Shown here: positions 17,999-27,026 of the stretch, piece after piece
Layout: each line of letters opens with the position of its first letter
Position numbering within the stretch: position 1 is the stretch's first letter
From: Meridianimarinicoccus marinus
Lineage (GTDB): Bacteria > Pseudomonadota > Alphaproteobacteria > Rhodobacterales > Rhodobacteraceae
Assembly (NCBI RefSeq): GCF_040689105.1
Contig: NZ_JBFBVU010000020.1
Location: 1-64,000 of the forward strand
DNA: 64,000 bases
Direction of reading: 5' to 3'
Position numbers and translations under genes: made by a program
Notes under the pieces: model-generated
What the model was told of the DNA's origin: nothing
Seen by the model: the letters and a program-made list of their open reading frames with translations, nothing else
Databases searched by the model: none

Positions 17999-18984
17999 GC
18001 GGCACCTCCGTGACTGGGGCTGAAGCAGCAAGCATTGCGCAAGGGGTCTCGGACCTCTTGCGCGGCATCGCGCTGATCGACGGGCATCACCACTTTTGGC
18101 AGATCGGGCGCTTTCCCTATCGCTGGCTGGATGCCTCGGCGCCTGCGGCACGGTTCGGGGACAAGGCGGGCATCGCGGGCGACTACCTGCCCCCGCAATA
18201 CCTTGCCGATTTCGCCGGTCTGCCGCTGGCGGGCAGCGTGCATGTGCAGGCCAATTGCGGCGCGGATCCCGTCGAGGAAACCCGCTGGCTGCAAGACCTG
18301 ACGGATCGCACCGGTTGGCCCACGGCCATTGTCGGACAGATCGATCTGTCCGCCCCCGACGCGCGGCAGTCCGTCGACCGGCACCGGGCGTTTGCTGCCC
18401 TGCGCGGGTTGCGGACGCCGGTGGCATGGGACAAGGCCGGGCGCTGGCGCGTGGCCGACCGCCCCCATGTGCTGTTGGATGCCGGGTTTCGCGATGCGGC
18501 GGCGCATATGGCCGAGCACGACCTGTGCCTTGAGATGGTCGTTGCGCCCGAACAGCTGGCCGAACTGACGGAGTTCGCCGCCGCCCATCCGCGCTTGCAG
18601 ATCGTCGTCAACCATTTCGCGACACTGGAGCCGTCGCAGCCGGGCAATACCGACGCCTGGGCGGCAGGCATCGCCGGGCTGACGGACTGTCCCAATGTGT
18701 CCGTCAAGCTGTCCGGCTTGTGGACCGTGGACAAGGCGTGGGACCCGCAGGTTCTGCGTCCGTTCGTTGATCACCTGCTGACCAGTCTCGGGTCCGCGCG
18801 GGTGCTCTATGGCTCGAACATGCCGGTGGAAGGGGTCAACTGCCCGGTGGACCAGCAATTTGCCAGTCTGGCGCGGGTGCTGGGCGGGCGTACTCGGGCG
18901 GAGTTGGAGGATATCTTCTGCGCAACCGCGCGCCGGATCTATCGGCTGGCGCTGGCTGAACCGGTGCAAGAGTCCGACACATGA
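17995..18984 (+). CDS. Amidohydrolase family 2, L-fuconolactonase-like
   Basis: About 329 residues. The N-terminal metal motif is LIDGHHHFWQIG, followed by FPYRWLD; LQIVVNHFA and LYGSNMPVEG are typical of lactone-hydrolysing amidohydrolases related to L-fucono-1,5-lactonase. The start is uncertain. A TTG at 17995 overlaps the SDR stop, which matches the tight packing of the region, and a GTG at 18010 is an alternative; neither has a strong ribosome-binding site. It would open the sugar lactone to the acid that the dehydratases use. Confidence 0.8.
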   Translation: MSGTSVTGAEAASIAQGVSDLLRGIALIDGHHHFWQIGRFPYRWLDASAPAARFGDKAGIAGDYLPPQYLADFAGLPLAGSVHVQANCGADPVEETRWLQDLTDRTGWPTAIVGQIDLSAPDARQSVDRHRAFAALRGLRTPVAWDKAGRWRVADRPHVLLDAGFRDAAAHMAEHDLCLEMVVAPEQLAELTEFAAAHPRLQIVVNHFATLEPSQPGNTDAWAAGIAGLTDCPNVSVKLSGLWTVDKAWDPQVLRPFVDHLLTSLGSARVLYGSNMPVEGVNCPVDQQFASLARVLGGRTRAELEDIFCATARRIYRLALAEPVQESDT

Positions 18985-19072
18985 AGCCACCGCCGGGCGC
19001 GCCGCCAGGTGCCGCCGAATGGTCAAGCGATAGGCAGCGGGACTCCGGAACAGGCGCGCGCACGGCGGCTCA

Positions 19073-20239
19073 TCACCCGTTTGCCTGCGGCCGCGTGTCA
19101 TCCAGATCGCCGCGCGACCGGGATCGGATTTCTTGCCACAGGCTGCGCAGGGCGGCGAGGGTCTGGTGTTCCGCCTCGCCGGTTTCCAATGCCTGACGGA
19201 CCCGCGCGCCGCCGCGTGTCTGGAAGTCCACATAGCCGTCGAACCTTGGCCGCAGCAGTGCGTGTTCGGCGGTGGCGGCGGTATCGCGGTAGAATTTCCC
19301 CCAGTCGCGGTTCACCGCGTCATCCTGCCATGCCACGCGGGCGGAAGGCTGGCCGCCGTGCGCGGGCAGGAACCGGGTCTGGGTGGGCGGATCCATCAGC
19401 CAGCGCACATGCGCCAGAAGCTCGGGATCGGGCTGGCAGCGTTTGGTAAAGGCGATGCCGGTGCCGCCGATCATGCCGCCCAGCCCGGAGGCCGTCCGCA
19501 AACTGTCGGAAAAGGCCAGCGGGTATCGGCCATCGCCGGCGCGGGCATAGGTGATGTAGTTGAAGATCAGCGGCACCAGCGCAATCTCGTCCCCGCGTGC
19601 CATGACTTCGGACATCTGGATCGGGTTGAGCGTTTCGCTGCCCGGCGGGCGCAGGCGATAAAGTCGGTGCATGATTTCCAGCCCGCGCAGCGCCGGCGCC
19701 TCCGGCCAGATCTCGTCCCCGCGCGGCGCAACCCCCGCGCCGCCACAGATCGACATCAGGGTCAGGATGGCATGCGGCCCGGCCAGCGATTGCGCCACCG
19801 GCACCTTGTGCGCCATGTCCAGCACCGCTTCCCAACTATCGGGCGGGGTGGCGACCATATCGGCGCGCCGCATCATCGTCTGCATCGCCACATCCAGCGG
19901 CAGCGCCCAATGCTTGCCCTGCCACAGGTAGGACCGCATCGAGGGGCCGATGCTTTGGCGGCCCCAGGCGGCGATGGTTGTTTCGGGGAACAGATCTTCG
20001 ATGGGCACAAGGCAATCTTCGGCCACGGCCTCGCCGATATGGGGGTGATCCATCACCACAAGGTCATTCTCGGAGGCCAGTTGCGCGATCGGCGCGCTTT
20101 CGAACCCTTCCAGCGGCTGCTTGTTCCAATGCAGCAGGGGCGCGCCGGGATGCTCCGCGTTCACCTTCCGCGCAGCCTCGGCCAGGGCTTCATAGCCGCG
20201 GGGGTGATCCCAGGTCAGACCGGTGAATTTGGCGTTCAT
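19073..20239 (-). CDS. Family 1 solute-binding-like protein without signal peptide
   Basis: A 388-residue protein with the fold pattern of extracellular solute-binding proteins. It begins MNAKFTGLTWDHPRGYEAL with no hydrophobic export signal, and no in-frame start further upstream adds one. I recall similar signal-less proteins, opening with a TWSHPRGYDP-like motif, near CoA-transferase genes in other proteobacteria. No permease or ATPase gene adjoins it here; the 3' neighbour is the lactonase gene on the opposite strand. It may be a cytoplasmic sensor or enzyme rather than a transporter part. Function unknown. Confidence 0.7.
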   Translation of the reverse strand: MNAKFTGLTWDHPRGYEALAEAARKVNAEHPGAPLLHWNKQPLEGFESAPIAQLASENDLVVMDHPHIGEAVAEDCLVPIEDLFPETTIAAWGRQSIGPSMRSYLWQGKHWALPLDVAMQTMMRRADMVATPPDSWEAVLDMAHKVPVAQSLAGPHAILTLMSICGGAGVAPRGDEIWPEAPALRGLEIMHRLYRLRPPGSETLNPIQMSEVMARGDEIALVPLIFNYITYARAGDGRYPLAFSDSLRTASGLGGMIGGTGIAFTKRCQPDPELLAHVRWLMDPPTQTRFLPAHGGQPSARVAWQDDAVNRDWGKFYRDTAATAEHALLRPRFDGYVDFQTRGGARVRQALETGEAEHQTLAALRSLWQEIRSRSRGDLDDTRPQANG

Positions 20240-20478
20240 GTCGACGTCTCCGAAAGCGCCCCTTGCCGGGCCACGAGTAACTTCCGCCCAGCGACGGGGT
20301 CGTGCCGACCCGCGTCTGGACGTGTTTCCGACCCAAGAAGAATTCGGCGCAATTTTGCTGACGGGTGTGTGGCATTCATGGAATTCTATGCGAATGGCAA
20401 TCGTTGCGTTAATCTAAAGTGACATGTCACAGGACAATGCCGCAACAGCAAATTCTTCCGTCTCCTTCGGGGGTCCGC

Positions 20479-21846
20479 ATGAGCCGCTTTGAACGATTCG
20501 TAACGCGCAGCGTGCCTGTTTGGGCCGTTGGGCTGCTGGTCGTGTTCGGGCTGATCGCCATGATCGCCTTTTCCAACATCGCGGTGCATACGGCACAGGG
20601 CGGACGCAAGGCCGGGGCCGTGGGCGATGCGATCTTCGCCGTTTCCAACATTCCGAAGTTTCTCAACCGTCTGAGTTCGGCCGAACGCTATCTGAAAATC
20701 TCGAACCAGCGATTCGATGGCCGGACCGGGTTCGCCTTCACCTACGCGCCGGGCAACCGTCCCCAGGCCGGGTACCTGCTGTTCAGCCGCTACGATCCGG
20801 ACCGGGGGCGCAGCGTCATCGAACTGTGGGACCTGAACGCCCAGGAACAGCGCCACGCCTGGCTGCCCCCCATCGACGAGATCAACCGGCAGGCCACGGA
20901 TTTCGAAAGCGGCGGCGTCGATCTGGCCCGCGACAAGAACCAGAGCCGTTTCCTGCCGCGCCATCCGGCGATCCTGCCCAACGGGGATATCGTCATCAAG
21001 TCGCGCACACCGCTGTCCCGTGTCGATGCCTGCAACCGCATCGTCTGGATCAACGACGACTACCTGTTCCACCATTCCACCGAAGTGGACACCGACGGCT
21101 CGCTCTGGGTGGCGTCGGTGCTGGATCCGCCGACAATCGACCGTGTCAACAAGGAGGAGTTCCTGGACGATGCCATCACCCACGTCAGCCCCGAGGGGGA
21201 GGTTCTGATGGTGCGCTCGGTGGCCGACATTCTGCTCAAGCAGGGCCTGCACCAGTTCGTTTTCGGCCGGGACGAGTATCTGGCCAACCCCATCCACCTC
21301 AACGACATTCAGCCCGTGAAGGCCGATGGCGCCTACTGGAAGAAGGGCGACCTGTTCCTGAGCCTGCGCAACCCGTCGATGATCGCGCTGTACCGCCCGT
21401 CCGAGGATCGCATCGTCTGGTCCAAATCCGGCCCCTGGAGCCACCAGCATGACGTCGATGTGCTGGACGATCACCGGATCGCGGTGTTCAACAACAACAC
21501 CTACCTGGCGCATCCGATCCCGTGGATTCCCGATCATTCCAAGGTGCTGGTCTATGACTTCGAGACCCGGAAGGTCACCTCGCCGTGGGACGACACGCTG
21601 GCGGAGATGGAGTTGCGCAGCGCGACCGAGGGGCTGCAGCATATCCGGGCCTCGGGCGAGATCATGATCGAGGAACAGAACGCCGGGCGCCTGTTTGCCC
21701 TGGACGCGGACCAGAGCCTGCTGTGGGAATACATCAACCGCGGCGAAGACGGCTATCAGGCCCGTCTGGGGTGGAGCCGTTTTCTGGAACCCGACACCGG
21801 CGCCGCGCTGGTTGAGAAGCTGAACACCCTGTCCTGTCGGGCGTGA
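20479..21846 (+). CDS. Arylsulfotransferase (ASST)-like membrane-anchored protein
   Basis: A 455-residue protein. An N-terminal membrane anchor (VWAVGLLVVFGLIAMIAF) is followed by a beta-propeller-like body. Motifs typical of arylsulfotransferase-like proteins are HHSTEVDTDGSLW, HLNDIQPV and WSHQHDVDVLDDHRIAVFNN. Start at 20479 follows GGGGGTCC. True ASSTs transfer sulfate between phenols, but many propeller homologues have unknown substrates. The threonine dehydratase gene follows after 70 bases. Confidence 0.75.
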   Translation: MSRFERFVTRSVPVWAVGLLVVFGLIAMIAFSNIAVHTAQGGRKAGAVGDAIFAVSNIPKFLNRLSSAERYLKISNQRFDGRTGFAFTYAPGNRPQAGYLLFSRYDPDRGRSVIELWDLNAQEQRHAWLPPIDEINRQATDFESGGVDLARDKNQSRFLPRHPAILPNGDIVIKSRTPLSRVDACNRIVWINDDYLFHHSTEVDTDGSLWVASVLDPPTIDRVNKEEFLDDAITHVSPEGEVLMVRSVADILLKQGLHQFVFGRDEYLANPIHLNDIQPVKADGAYWKKGDLFLSLRNPSMIALYRPSEDRIVWSKSGPWSHQHDVDVLDDHRIAVFNNNTYLAHPIPWIPDHSKVLVYDFETRKVTSPWDDTLAEMELRSATEGLQHIRASGEIMIEEQNAGRLFALDADQSLLWEYINRGEDGYQARLGWSRFLEPDTGAALVEKLNTLSCRA

Positions 21847-21916
21847 CCGGGCGCGCATTGCACCGGTGCGGGACAATTCCCTTGCCAAGCCCGCGTGCTT
21901 GGCGGCAGATGCGCCC

Positions 21917-23164
21917 ATGACCTCTTTCGCCGATGCCGCCCTGGCCGCCACCGCCCGCATGCGGGCCCTGTTTCCACCCACGCCTCTGTTGCGCAACGAC
22001 TTTCTGTCGGACCGCTACGATGCGGATATCTGGCTGAAGCGCGAAGACCTGTCGCCGGTACGCTCCTACAAGATCCGCGGCGCGTTCAATGCCATGCGCA
22101 AGGTACGTGCCGCGACGCCTGAGCAGGATCAGTTCGTTTGCGCCAGCGCCGGCAACCATGCGCAGGGCGTGGCCTTCACCTGCAAGCATTTCGGCGTGCA
22201 GGGTACGATCTTCATGCCGGTGACAACCCCGCAACAGAAGATCCAGAAAACCCGCGCCTTCGGCGGCGACGCCATCAAGGTGCGGCTGACGGGCGACTAT
22301 TTCGACGACACGCTGGCCTCGGCGAAGGCCTATTGCCGCGAGATCGGCGGTCATTTCCTGGCACCGTTCGACGATGCCGATGTGATCGAGGGGCAGGCCT
22401 CGGTCTCGGTCGAGATCCTGGACCAGTTGGGGAAATCGCCCGATCTGATGGTGTTGCCGGTGGGCGGCGGCGGCCTGGCCTCGGGCGCACGGCGGTATTT
22501 GTCCGAGGTGGCGCCGGCGGTGGATCTGCGTCTGGTGGAGCCGCAGGGCGGGGCCAGCCTGAGCGCGGCATTGGCCGCCGGGGCGCCGGTGAAGCTGGCC
22601 AAGGTGGACAATTTCGTCGATGGCGCGGCGGTGGCCCAGATCGGCGCGCTGACCTTCGAGGTGTTGAAATCGATACCGCCGGAAAATGTGCTGACCGCGC
22701 CCGAGGATCGCATCTGCACCACGCTGGTCGAGATGCTGAACGTCGAAGGCGTCGTGCTGGAACCGGCGGGCGCCTTGGCGGTGGACAGCCTGGCCGACAT
22801 CGCGAGCGAGATCCGCGGCAAGACCGTGGTCTGCGTCACCTCGGGTGGCAATTTCGATTTCGAACGTCTGCCGGAGGTAAAGGAACGGGCCCTGAAATTC
22901 TCGGGCATCAAGAAGTATTTCATCCTGCGCCTGCCGCAGCGGCCCGGCGCGCTGAAAGACTTCCTGAACCTGCTGGGGCCGGACGATGATATTGCCCGGT
23001 TCGAATACCTGAAGAAATCGGCGCGCAACTTCGGGTCGGTCCTGATTGGCATCGAAACCCCCGACGCGGGCAATTTCGACGATCTGTTTGCCCGGCTCGA
23101 CGCGCATGGCTTCGTCTATCAGGACATCACCCGCAACACGACGCTAGCCGAATTCCTGATCTAG
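21917..23164 (+). CDS. ilvA: Threonine ammonia-lyase (threonine dehydratase)
   Basis: A 415-residue PLP enzyme that deaminates threonine to 2-oxobutanoate, the first step towards isoleucine. The PLP lysine is in SYKIRGAFN (about K52) and the phosphate-binding glycine loop is VGGGGLASG. A single ACT-like regulatory domain sits at the C terminus (YFILRLPQRPGALKDFL), as expected for the shorter biosynthetic form with isoleucine feedback. Start at 21917 gives MTSFADAALAATARM, fitting homologues. Confidence 0.92.
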   Translation: MTSFADAALAATARMRALFPPTPLLRNDFLSDRYDADIWLKREDLSPVRSYKIRGAFNAMRKVRAATPEQDQFVCASAGNHAQGVAFTCKHFGVQGTIFMPVTTPQQKIQKTRAFGGDAIKVRLTGDYFDDTLASAKAYCREIGGHFLAPFDDADVIEGQASVSVEILDQLGKSPDLMVLPVGGGGLASGARRYLSEVAPAVDLRLVEPQGGASLSAALAAGAPVKLAKVDNFVDGAAVAQIGALTFEVLKSIPPENVLTAPEDRICTTLVEMLNVEGVVLEPAGALAVDSLADIASEIRGKTVVCVTSGGNFDFERLPEVKERALKFSGIKKYFILRLPQRPGALKDFLNLLGPDDDIARFEYLKKSARNFGSVLIGIETPDAGNFDDLFARLDAHGFVYQDITRNTTLAEFLI

Positions 23165-23167
23165 GCC

Positions 23168-23488
23168 TCAGGCCGCTGACTGGTGGTCGGCCAGGGCCTG
23201 CAGGCATTGGTCATGGCGGGCCAGGATGCCCACCAGATCAACCTGATCGGCTTTTCCCTGCCGGGCCAGCAATTCGCCCGTCTGACAAGCCTCGGCCAGC
23301 GGGGTGAACCCGAGGTTCAGCGCAGCGCCGCGCAGGAAATGAAGATCTGCGCCCAGCGTGGCCATATCCGGCTGCGTGCGCAGCTTTGTGGCCAGATCCT
23401 CGATTTCGGCCATGAACATCTCGACGATCTCGTCCAGCGCCTCCGCGCCGACTTCGTCGCGTAACTCATCCAGTCGCGCCCAATCCAT
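23168..23488 (-). CDS. Hpt (histidine phosphotransfer) domain protein
   Basis: A 106-residue single-domain protein. The phosphorylatable histidine is in DLHFLRGAALNLGF, within a predicted four-helix bundle. Start at 23488 (MDWARLDELRD) follows GGGAG at good spacing; a GTG 15 bases upstream is an alternative. It diverges from the receiver-phosphatase gene across 139 bases, so the two may belong to one phosphorelay: Hpt to receiver, then control of the PP2C domain. Confidence 0.85.
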   Translation of the reverse strand: MDWARLDELRDEVGAEALDEIVEMFMAEIEDLATKLRTQPDMATLGADLHFLRGAALNLGFTPLAEACQTGELLARQGKADQVDLVGILARHDQCLQALADHQSAA

Positions 23489-23627
23489 GCGCCATACTCC
23501 CACACCATTTACCCGGCCTAGAGCCTAGCGCCGCCGCCTTAACAACCCACTGATAAATCCCGTAGAATTGTCGGTTTCACATTTTGTTAACACTGCGCTG
23601 TCACTGGAGGATCATTCGGGGGTTCCG

Positions 23628-24908
23628 ATGACCAGACATGAAACAACGCCCTTTCTGGGCGCAGGTACGGATGCCGGGGCGCGGCCGCGGATCCTGATCG
23701 TGGACGACAGCCCGGCGCAACGGATGCTGATGGCGGCGCAATTGCGGCGGTTCGGCTTCGATGTGCTTGAGGCCGATTGCGCCGAACGCGCGCTTGAGGT
23801 CTGCCGCAGCCAGGAAATCCGCCTGATCCTCAGCGACTGGGTGATGCCCGGCATGTGTGGGCCGGAACTGTGCCACCGGGTCAAATCCGACCCGGACCTG
23901 AGCTACGCCTATTTTATCCTGCTGACCTCGAAAAGCGAACGGGCGGATATCGCCCACGGACTGGATCGCGGGGCCGACGATTTCCTGACCAAACCGGTAA
24001 ACGGCGACGAATTGCGCGCGCGGCTGAAGGCCGGGATGCGGGTCATCGCCATGCAGCACGAATTGTCCGAGAAGAATCGCCTGATCGGTCAGACCCTGTC
24101 CGAGCTGCAGGGCCTTTATGGCAAGATCGAGGAAGATCTGCTGGAAGCCCAGAAACTGCAGGAAGCGCTGGTGCGCGAACGGTTTCGCGATTTCGGCACC
24201 GGGCAGGTGTCGTTGCTGCTGCGCTCCAGCGGCCATGTGGGCGGCGATCTGGTGGGGTTCTTCCGCGCCAGCGCCAGCCAGGTGGGACTGTATTCCATCG
24301 ATGTGTCGGGGCATGGCATCAGCTCCGCCCTGATGACCGCGCGGCTGGCCGGCCATCTGAACACCGCCAGCCCGCGCCAGAACATCGCCCTGTCGCACAC
24401 CGCCGGGGATTTCTACCGCGTGCTTCCCCCGGATGAAGTCGTGCGGCGGTTCAACGAATTGATGTCCACGGTGATCTCGACGGATCTCTATTTCACCATC
24501 GCCTATGCCATTGTCGATCTCGACAGCGGGATGGTGGATTTCTGCCAGGCCGGCCACCCGCACCCGGTGGTGCAGCGTGTGGACGGCGCGGTGGAACTGC
24601 ACGGCCAGGGCGGTCTGCCGGTCGGCCTGATCGAAGAGGCCGACTATGCCCCGGTGCGGCTCAAGCTTTGCCCCGGCGACCGGCTGCTACTGGCCTCGGA
24701 CGGGATCACGGAATGCCCCGGCCGCAGTGGCGGGCAGTTGGAGGACGCGGGCTTTCAGGACATGCTGGCCGCACGCAAGGCGCTGGCCGGACCGGCACTG
24801 CTGGACGGGTTGGTGACCGATCTGGAAAGCTTCTCGGGCGTGTCGGAGTTTCCCGATGACGTGTCGGTGGCAATGTTCGAATTTCGCGGAGCAGAACCGG
24901 GACGCTAA
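23628..24908 (+). CDS. Response regulator with C-terminal SpoIIE/PP2C-type phosphatase
   Basis: A 426-residue cytoplasmic protein. The N-terminal receiver domain has the acidic pair in LIVDDSPAQR, phosphoacceptor D70 in LILSDWVMPG and the lysine in FLTKPV. A coiled-coil linker spans about residues 139-175. The C-terminal PP2C/SpoIIE-type serine phosphatase shows GGDLVGFF, YSIDVSGHGISSALM and LLASDGITEC. This architecture typically dephosphorylates an anti-sigma-factor antagonist. RbaY of Rhodobacter, which affects gene transfer agent production, has this layout, but orthology is not proven; no rbaV/rbaW pair is visible here. Confidence 0.87.
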   Translation: MTRHETTPFLGAGTDAGARPRILIVDDSPAQRMLMAAQLRRFGFDVLEADCAERALEVCRSQEIRLILSDWVMPGMCGPELCHRVKSDPDLSYAYFILLTSKSERADIAHGLDRGADDFLTKPVNGDELRARLKAGMRVIAMQHELSEKNRLIGQTLSELQGLYGKIEEDLLEAQKLQEALVRERFRDFGTGQVSLLLRSSGHVGGDLVGFFRASASQVGLYSIDVSGHGISSALMTARLAGHLNTASPRQNIALSHTAGDFYRVLPPDEVVRRFNELMSTVISTDLYFTIAYAIVDLDSGMVDFCQAGHPHPVVQRVDGAVELHGQGGLPVGLIEEADYAPVRLKLCPGDRLLLASDGITECPGRSGGQLEDAGFQDMLAARKALAGPALLDGLVTDLESFSGVSEFPDDVSVAMFEFRGAEPGR

Positions 24909-25351
24909 AGCCCGATCCTGCGACCATAGCGGCGCAGGGCAGCGCGGTCGCCGGGGCTGCCGACCCGTTCGGCAGCGATGTCCATGGGCAGCCAGACGGC
25001 GCTGTGACCGGCCTCGGGCGGCGGCGCCACCGCACGGGCCGGGCGGGCCACGTAGATCAGGCAGATCTTTTCGGCCCAGATGTCGTATTCGGGCATGAAG
25101 GTGAACCGCCGGTGCGCATCAAACCGCCTGGCCCGCCCGATGTGCCAGCCGGTTTCTTCGAACACTTCCCGATACAGGGCGCACAGGGGCTGTTCACCGG
25201 GGTCGATGCCGCCGCCGGGAAGCTGGAACTCGGGCACCGGCGCCATCTGATGGGTCAATAAAACCTGGTCGCCACGCGCCAGAATGGCATAGACGCCGGG
25301 CCGCGCCACATGGCGGCGGGCGCCATCCACCGGGTCTCCGTATCTGCGCAT
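24905..25351 (-). CDS. Nudix hydrolase
   Basis: A 148-residue protein with a complete Nudix box (GGGIDPGEQPLCALYREVFEETGW pattern, around residues 46-69). It hydrolyses a nucleoside-diphosphate-linked substrate that cannot be specified. It ends convergently with the receiver-phosphatase gene, overlapping by four bases, and lies back to back with hslO. Confidence 0.85.
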   Translation of the reverse strand: MRRYGDPVDGARRHVARPGVYAILARGDQVLLTHQMAPVPEFQLPGGGIDPGEQPLCALYREVFEETGWHIGRARRFDAHRRFTFMPEYDIWAEKICLIYVARPARAVAPPPEAGHSAVWLPMDIAAERVGSPGDRAALRRYGRRIGL

Positions 25352-25420
25352 CCCTTGGACCTTCGGTTGTCGTGCTTATATGGACGCGGTATGCCCCCCT
25401 CAACGGGCGAAGGAAACCCC

Positions 25421-26431
25421 ATGACCATTGGATCGAAGATAGCCTGGGACGATACCGTCCTGCCATTTCAACTTGACCGCACCGATGTGCGGGGCCGCGT
25501 CGCGCGCCTTGACGGGGTGCTGGATGGCATCCTGTCCCAGCACGATTACCCGCCGCAGATCGAGGCCCTTGTGGCCGAGATGGCCCTGCTGACCGCGCTG
25601 ATCGGCCAGACCATCAAGCTGCGCTGGAAGCTGTCGCTGCAGGTGCGCAGCAATGGCGCGGCGCGGCTGATCGCCACCGATTACTACGCCCCGACCGAGG
25701 ACGGCGCCCCGGCGCGGATCCGCGCCTATGCCAGCTATGACGCCGACAAGCTGACCGATGACACCGCCTTCGCGCAGGTCGGCAAGGGCTATTTCGCGAT
25801 CCTGATCGATCAGGGCAAGGGCACCACGCCCTATCAGGGGATCACGCCGCTTGCCGGCACCTCGCTGAAGGGCTGCGCCGAGACCTATTTCGCCCAGTCC
25901 GAGCAATTGCCGACCCGCTTTGCCCTGACCTTCGGCGAATCGACCGAAGCCGGCGGCACGCCGCATTGGCGGGCGGGCGGCGTGATGCTGCAGATGATGC
26001 CCAAGGGCGCGGCCCCGGCACCGGGCGAAGGCGGCTCGGGCGATGCCGGGCTGATGCAGGCCGAGGATCTTCTGGACGGCGACGCCGGCGAGAACTGGTC
26101 GCGCGCCAACCTGCTGCTGGACACGGTGGACGATCTGGAACTGATCGGCCCGTCGGTGCAGCCCACCGAACTGTTGGTGCGCCTTTTCCACGAGGAACAG
26201 CCGCGTGTCTTCGACGCCCAGTCCGTGGCCTTCGGCTGTACCTGCAGCGCCGACCGGGTGCGGCAAAGCCTGTCGATCTATTCGGCCAAGGACATCGGCC
26301 ATATGACCACGCCGGAGGGCACGGTCACCGCCGATTGCCAGTTCTGCGGCGCGCACTACGTCTTCGACCCCGCGACCGTGGGATTCGAAGCCACCGCCGC
26401 GCCGGATGGCGACAGCCATGCCGGCCAGTGA
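25421..26431 (+). CDS. hslO: Hsp33 redox-regulated chaperone
   Basis: A 336-residue holdase chaperone activated by oxidation. The four zinc cysteines are in the expected C-terminal motifs, FGCTCSADRV and CQFCGAHY. Start at 25421 (MTIGSKIAWDDTVLPFQLD) follows CGAAGGAAACCCC. It leads a rightward group with a CoA-type Nudix gene and the CCA-adding enzyme gene. An alanine-, proline- and glycine-rich insertion (about residues 190-210) is slightly unusual. Confidence 0.93.
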   Translation: MTIGSKIAWDDTVLPFQLDRTDVRGRVARLDGVLDGILSQHDYPPQIEALVAEMALLTALIGQTIKLRWKLSLQVRSNGAARLIATDYYAPTEDGAPARIRAYASYDADKLTDDTAFAQVGKGYFAILIDQGKGTTPYQGITPLAGTSLKGCAETYFAQSEQLPTRFALTFGESTEAGGTPHWRAGGVMLQMMPKGAAPAPGEGGSGDAGLMQAEDLLDGDAGENWSRANLLLDTVDDLELIGPSVQPTELLVRLFHEEQPRVFDAQSVAFGCTCSADRVRQSLSIYSAKDIGHMTTPEGTVTADCQFCGAHYVFDPATVGFEATAAPDGDSHAGQ

Positions 26432-27026
26432 CACCGGGCGCCGCCTTCGGGCGGCGCTGACCCTGCAGACCGGGGCCTCGTCGGATTTCGACCTGAACCC
26501 GGACACGGTGCTGCCGCCGGGCCGCAAGCTGCGCGATGCGGCGGTGCTGGTGGCCGTTTTGGACACCGCCGCCGGGCCGCAGATCTATCTGACCAAGCGG
26601 GCCTCGCATCTGGCGCATCATCCCGGCCAGATCGCCTTTCCCGGCGGCAAGGTCGATGCCACCGACAGCGGGATCGAGGCTGCGGCCCTGCGCGAGGCGC
26701 GCGAAGAGATCGGCCTGCCCGCTTCCCATGTGTCCATCCTGGGCCGTCTGCCCTGCCACGAAACCGTCACCAGTTTCCGGATAACACCCGTGCTAGCGCA
26801 GATCACCCGGCCCTTCGCGCCCCGGCCCGAGCCGGGCGAGGTGGAAGAAGTCTTCACCGTGCCGCTGCACCATCTGGCCGATCCTGCCCGTTACCGGGTC
26901 GAGGGCCGCCGCTGGCGCGGCGCGCGCCGTCACTATTACACGGTGCCCTACGGGCCGTATTACGTCTGGGGCGCCACCGCGCGCATTCTGCGGGGGCTGG
27001 CGGATCGGCTGGCACAGGTCGCGTGA
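26406..27026 (+). CDS. CoA pyrophosphatase-type Nudix hydrolase
   Basis: A 206-residue Nudix protein. The Nudix box is preceded by the LASHLAHHPGQIAFPGGK-like segment (here ASHLAHHPGQIAFPGGK), which marks the CoA pyrophosphatase (NudL/YeaB) group. It probably cleaves CoA or acyl-CoA to phosphopantetheine and 3',5'-ADP. The start may be 26406 or the ATG at 26418; both overlap the end of hslO. Its stop overlaps the GTG start of the CCA-adding enzyme. Confidence 0.85.
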   Translation: MATAMPASDTGRRLRAALTLQTGASSDFDLNPDTVLPPGRKLRDAAVLVAVLDTAAGPQIYLTKRASHLAHHPGQIAFPGGKVDATDSGIEAAALREAREEIGLPASHVSILGRLPCHETVTSFRITPVLAQITRPFAPRPEPGEVEEVFTVPLHHLADPARYRVEGRRWRGARRHYYTVPYGPYYVWGATARILRGLADRLAQVA

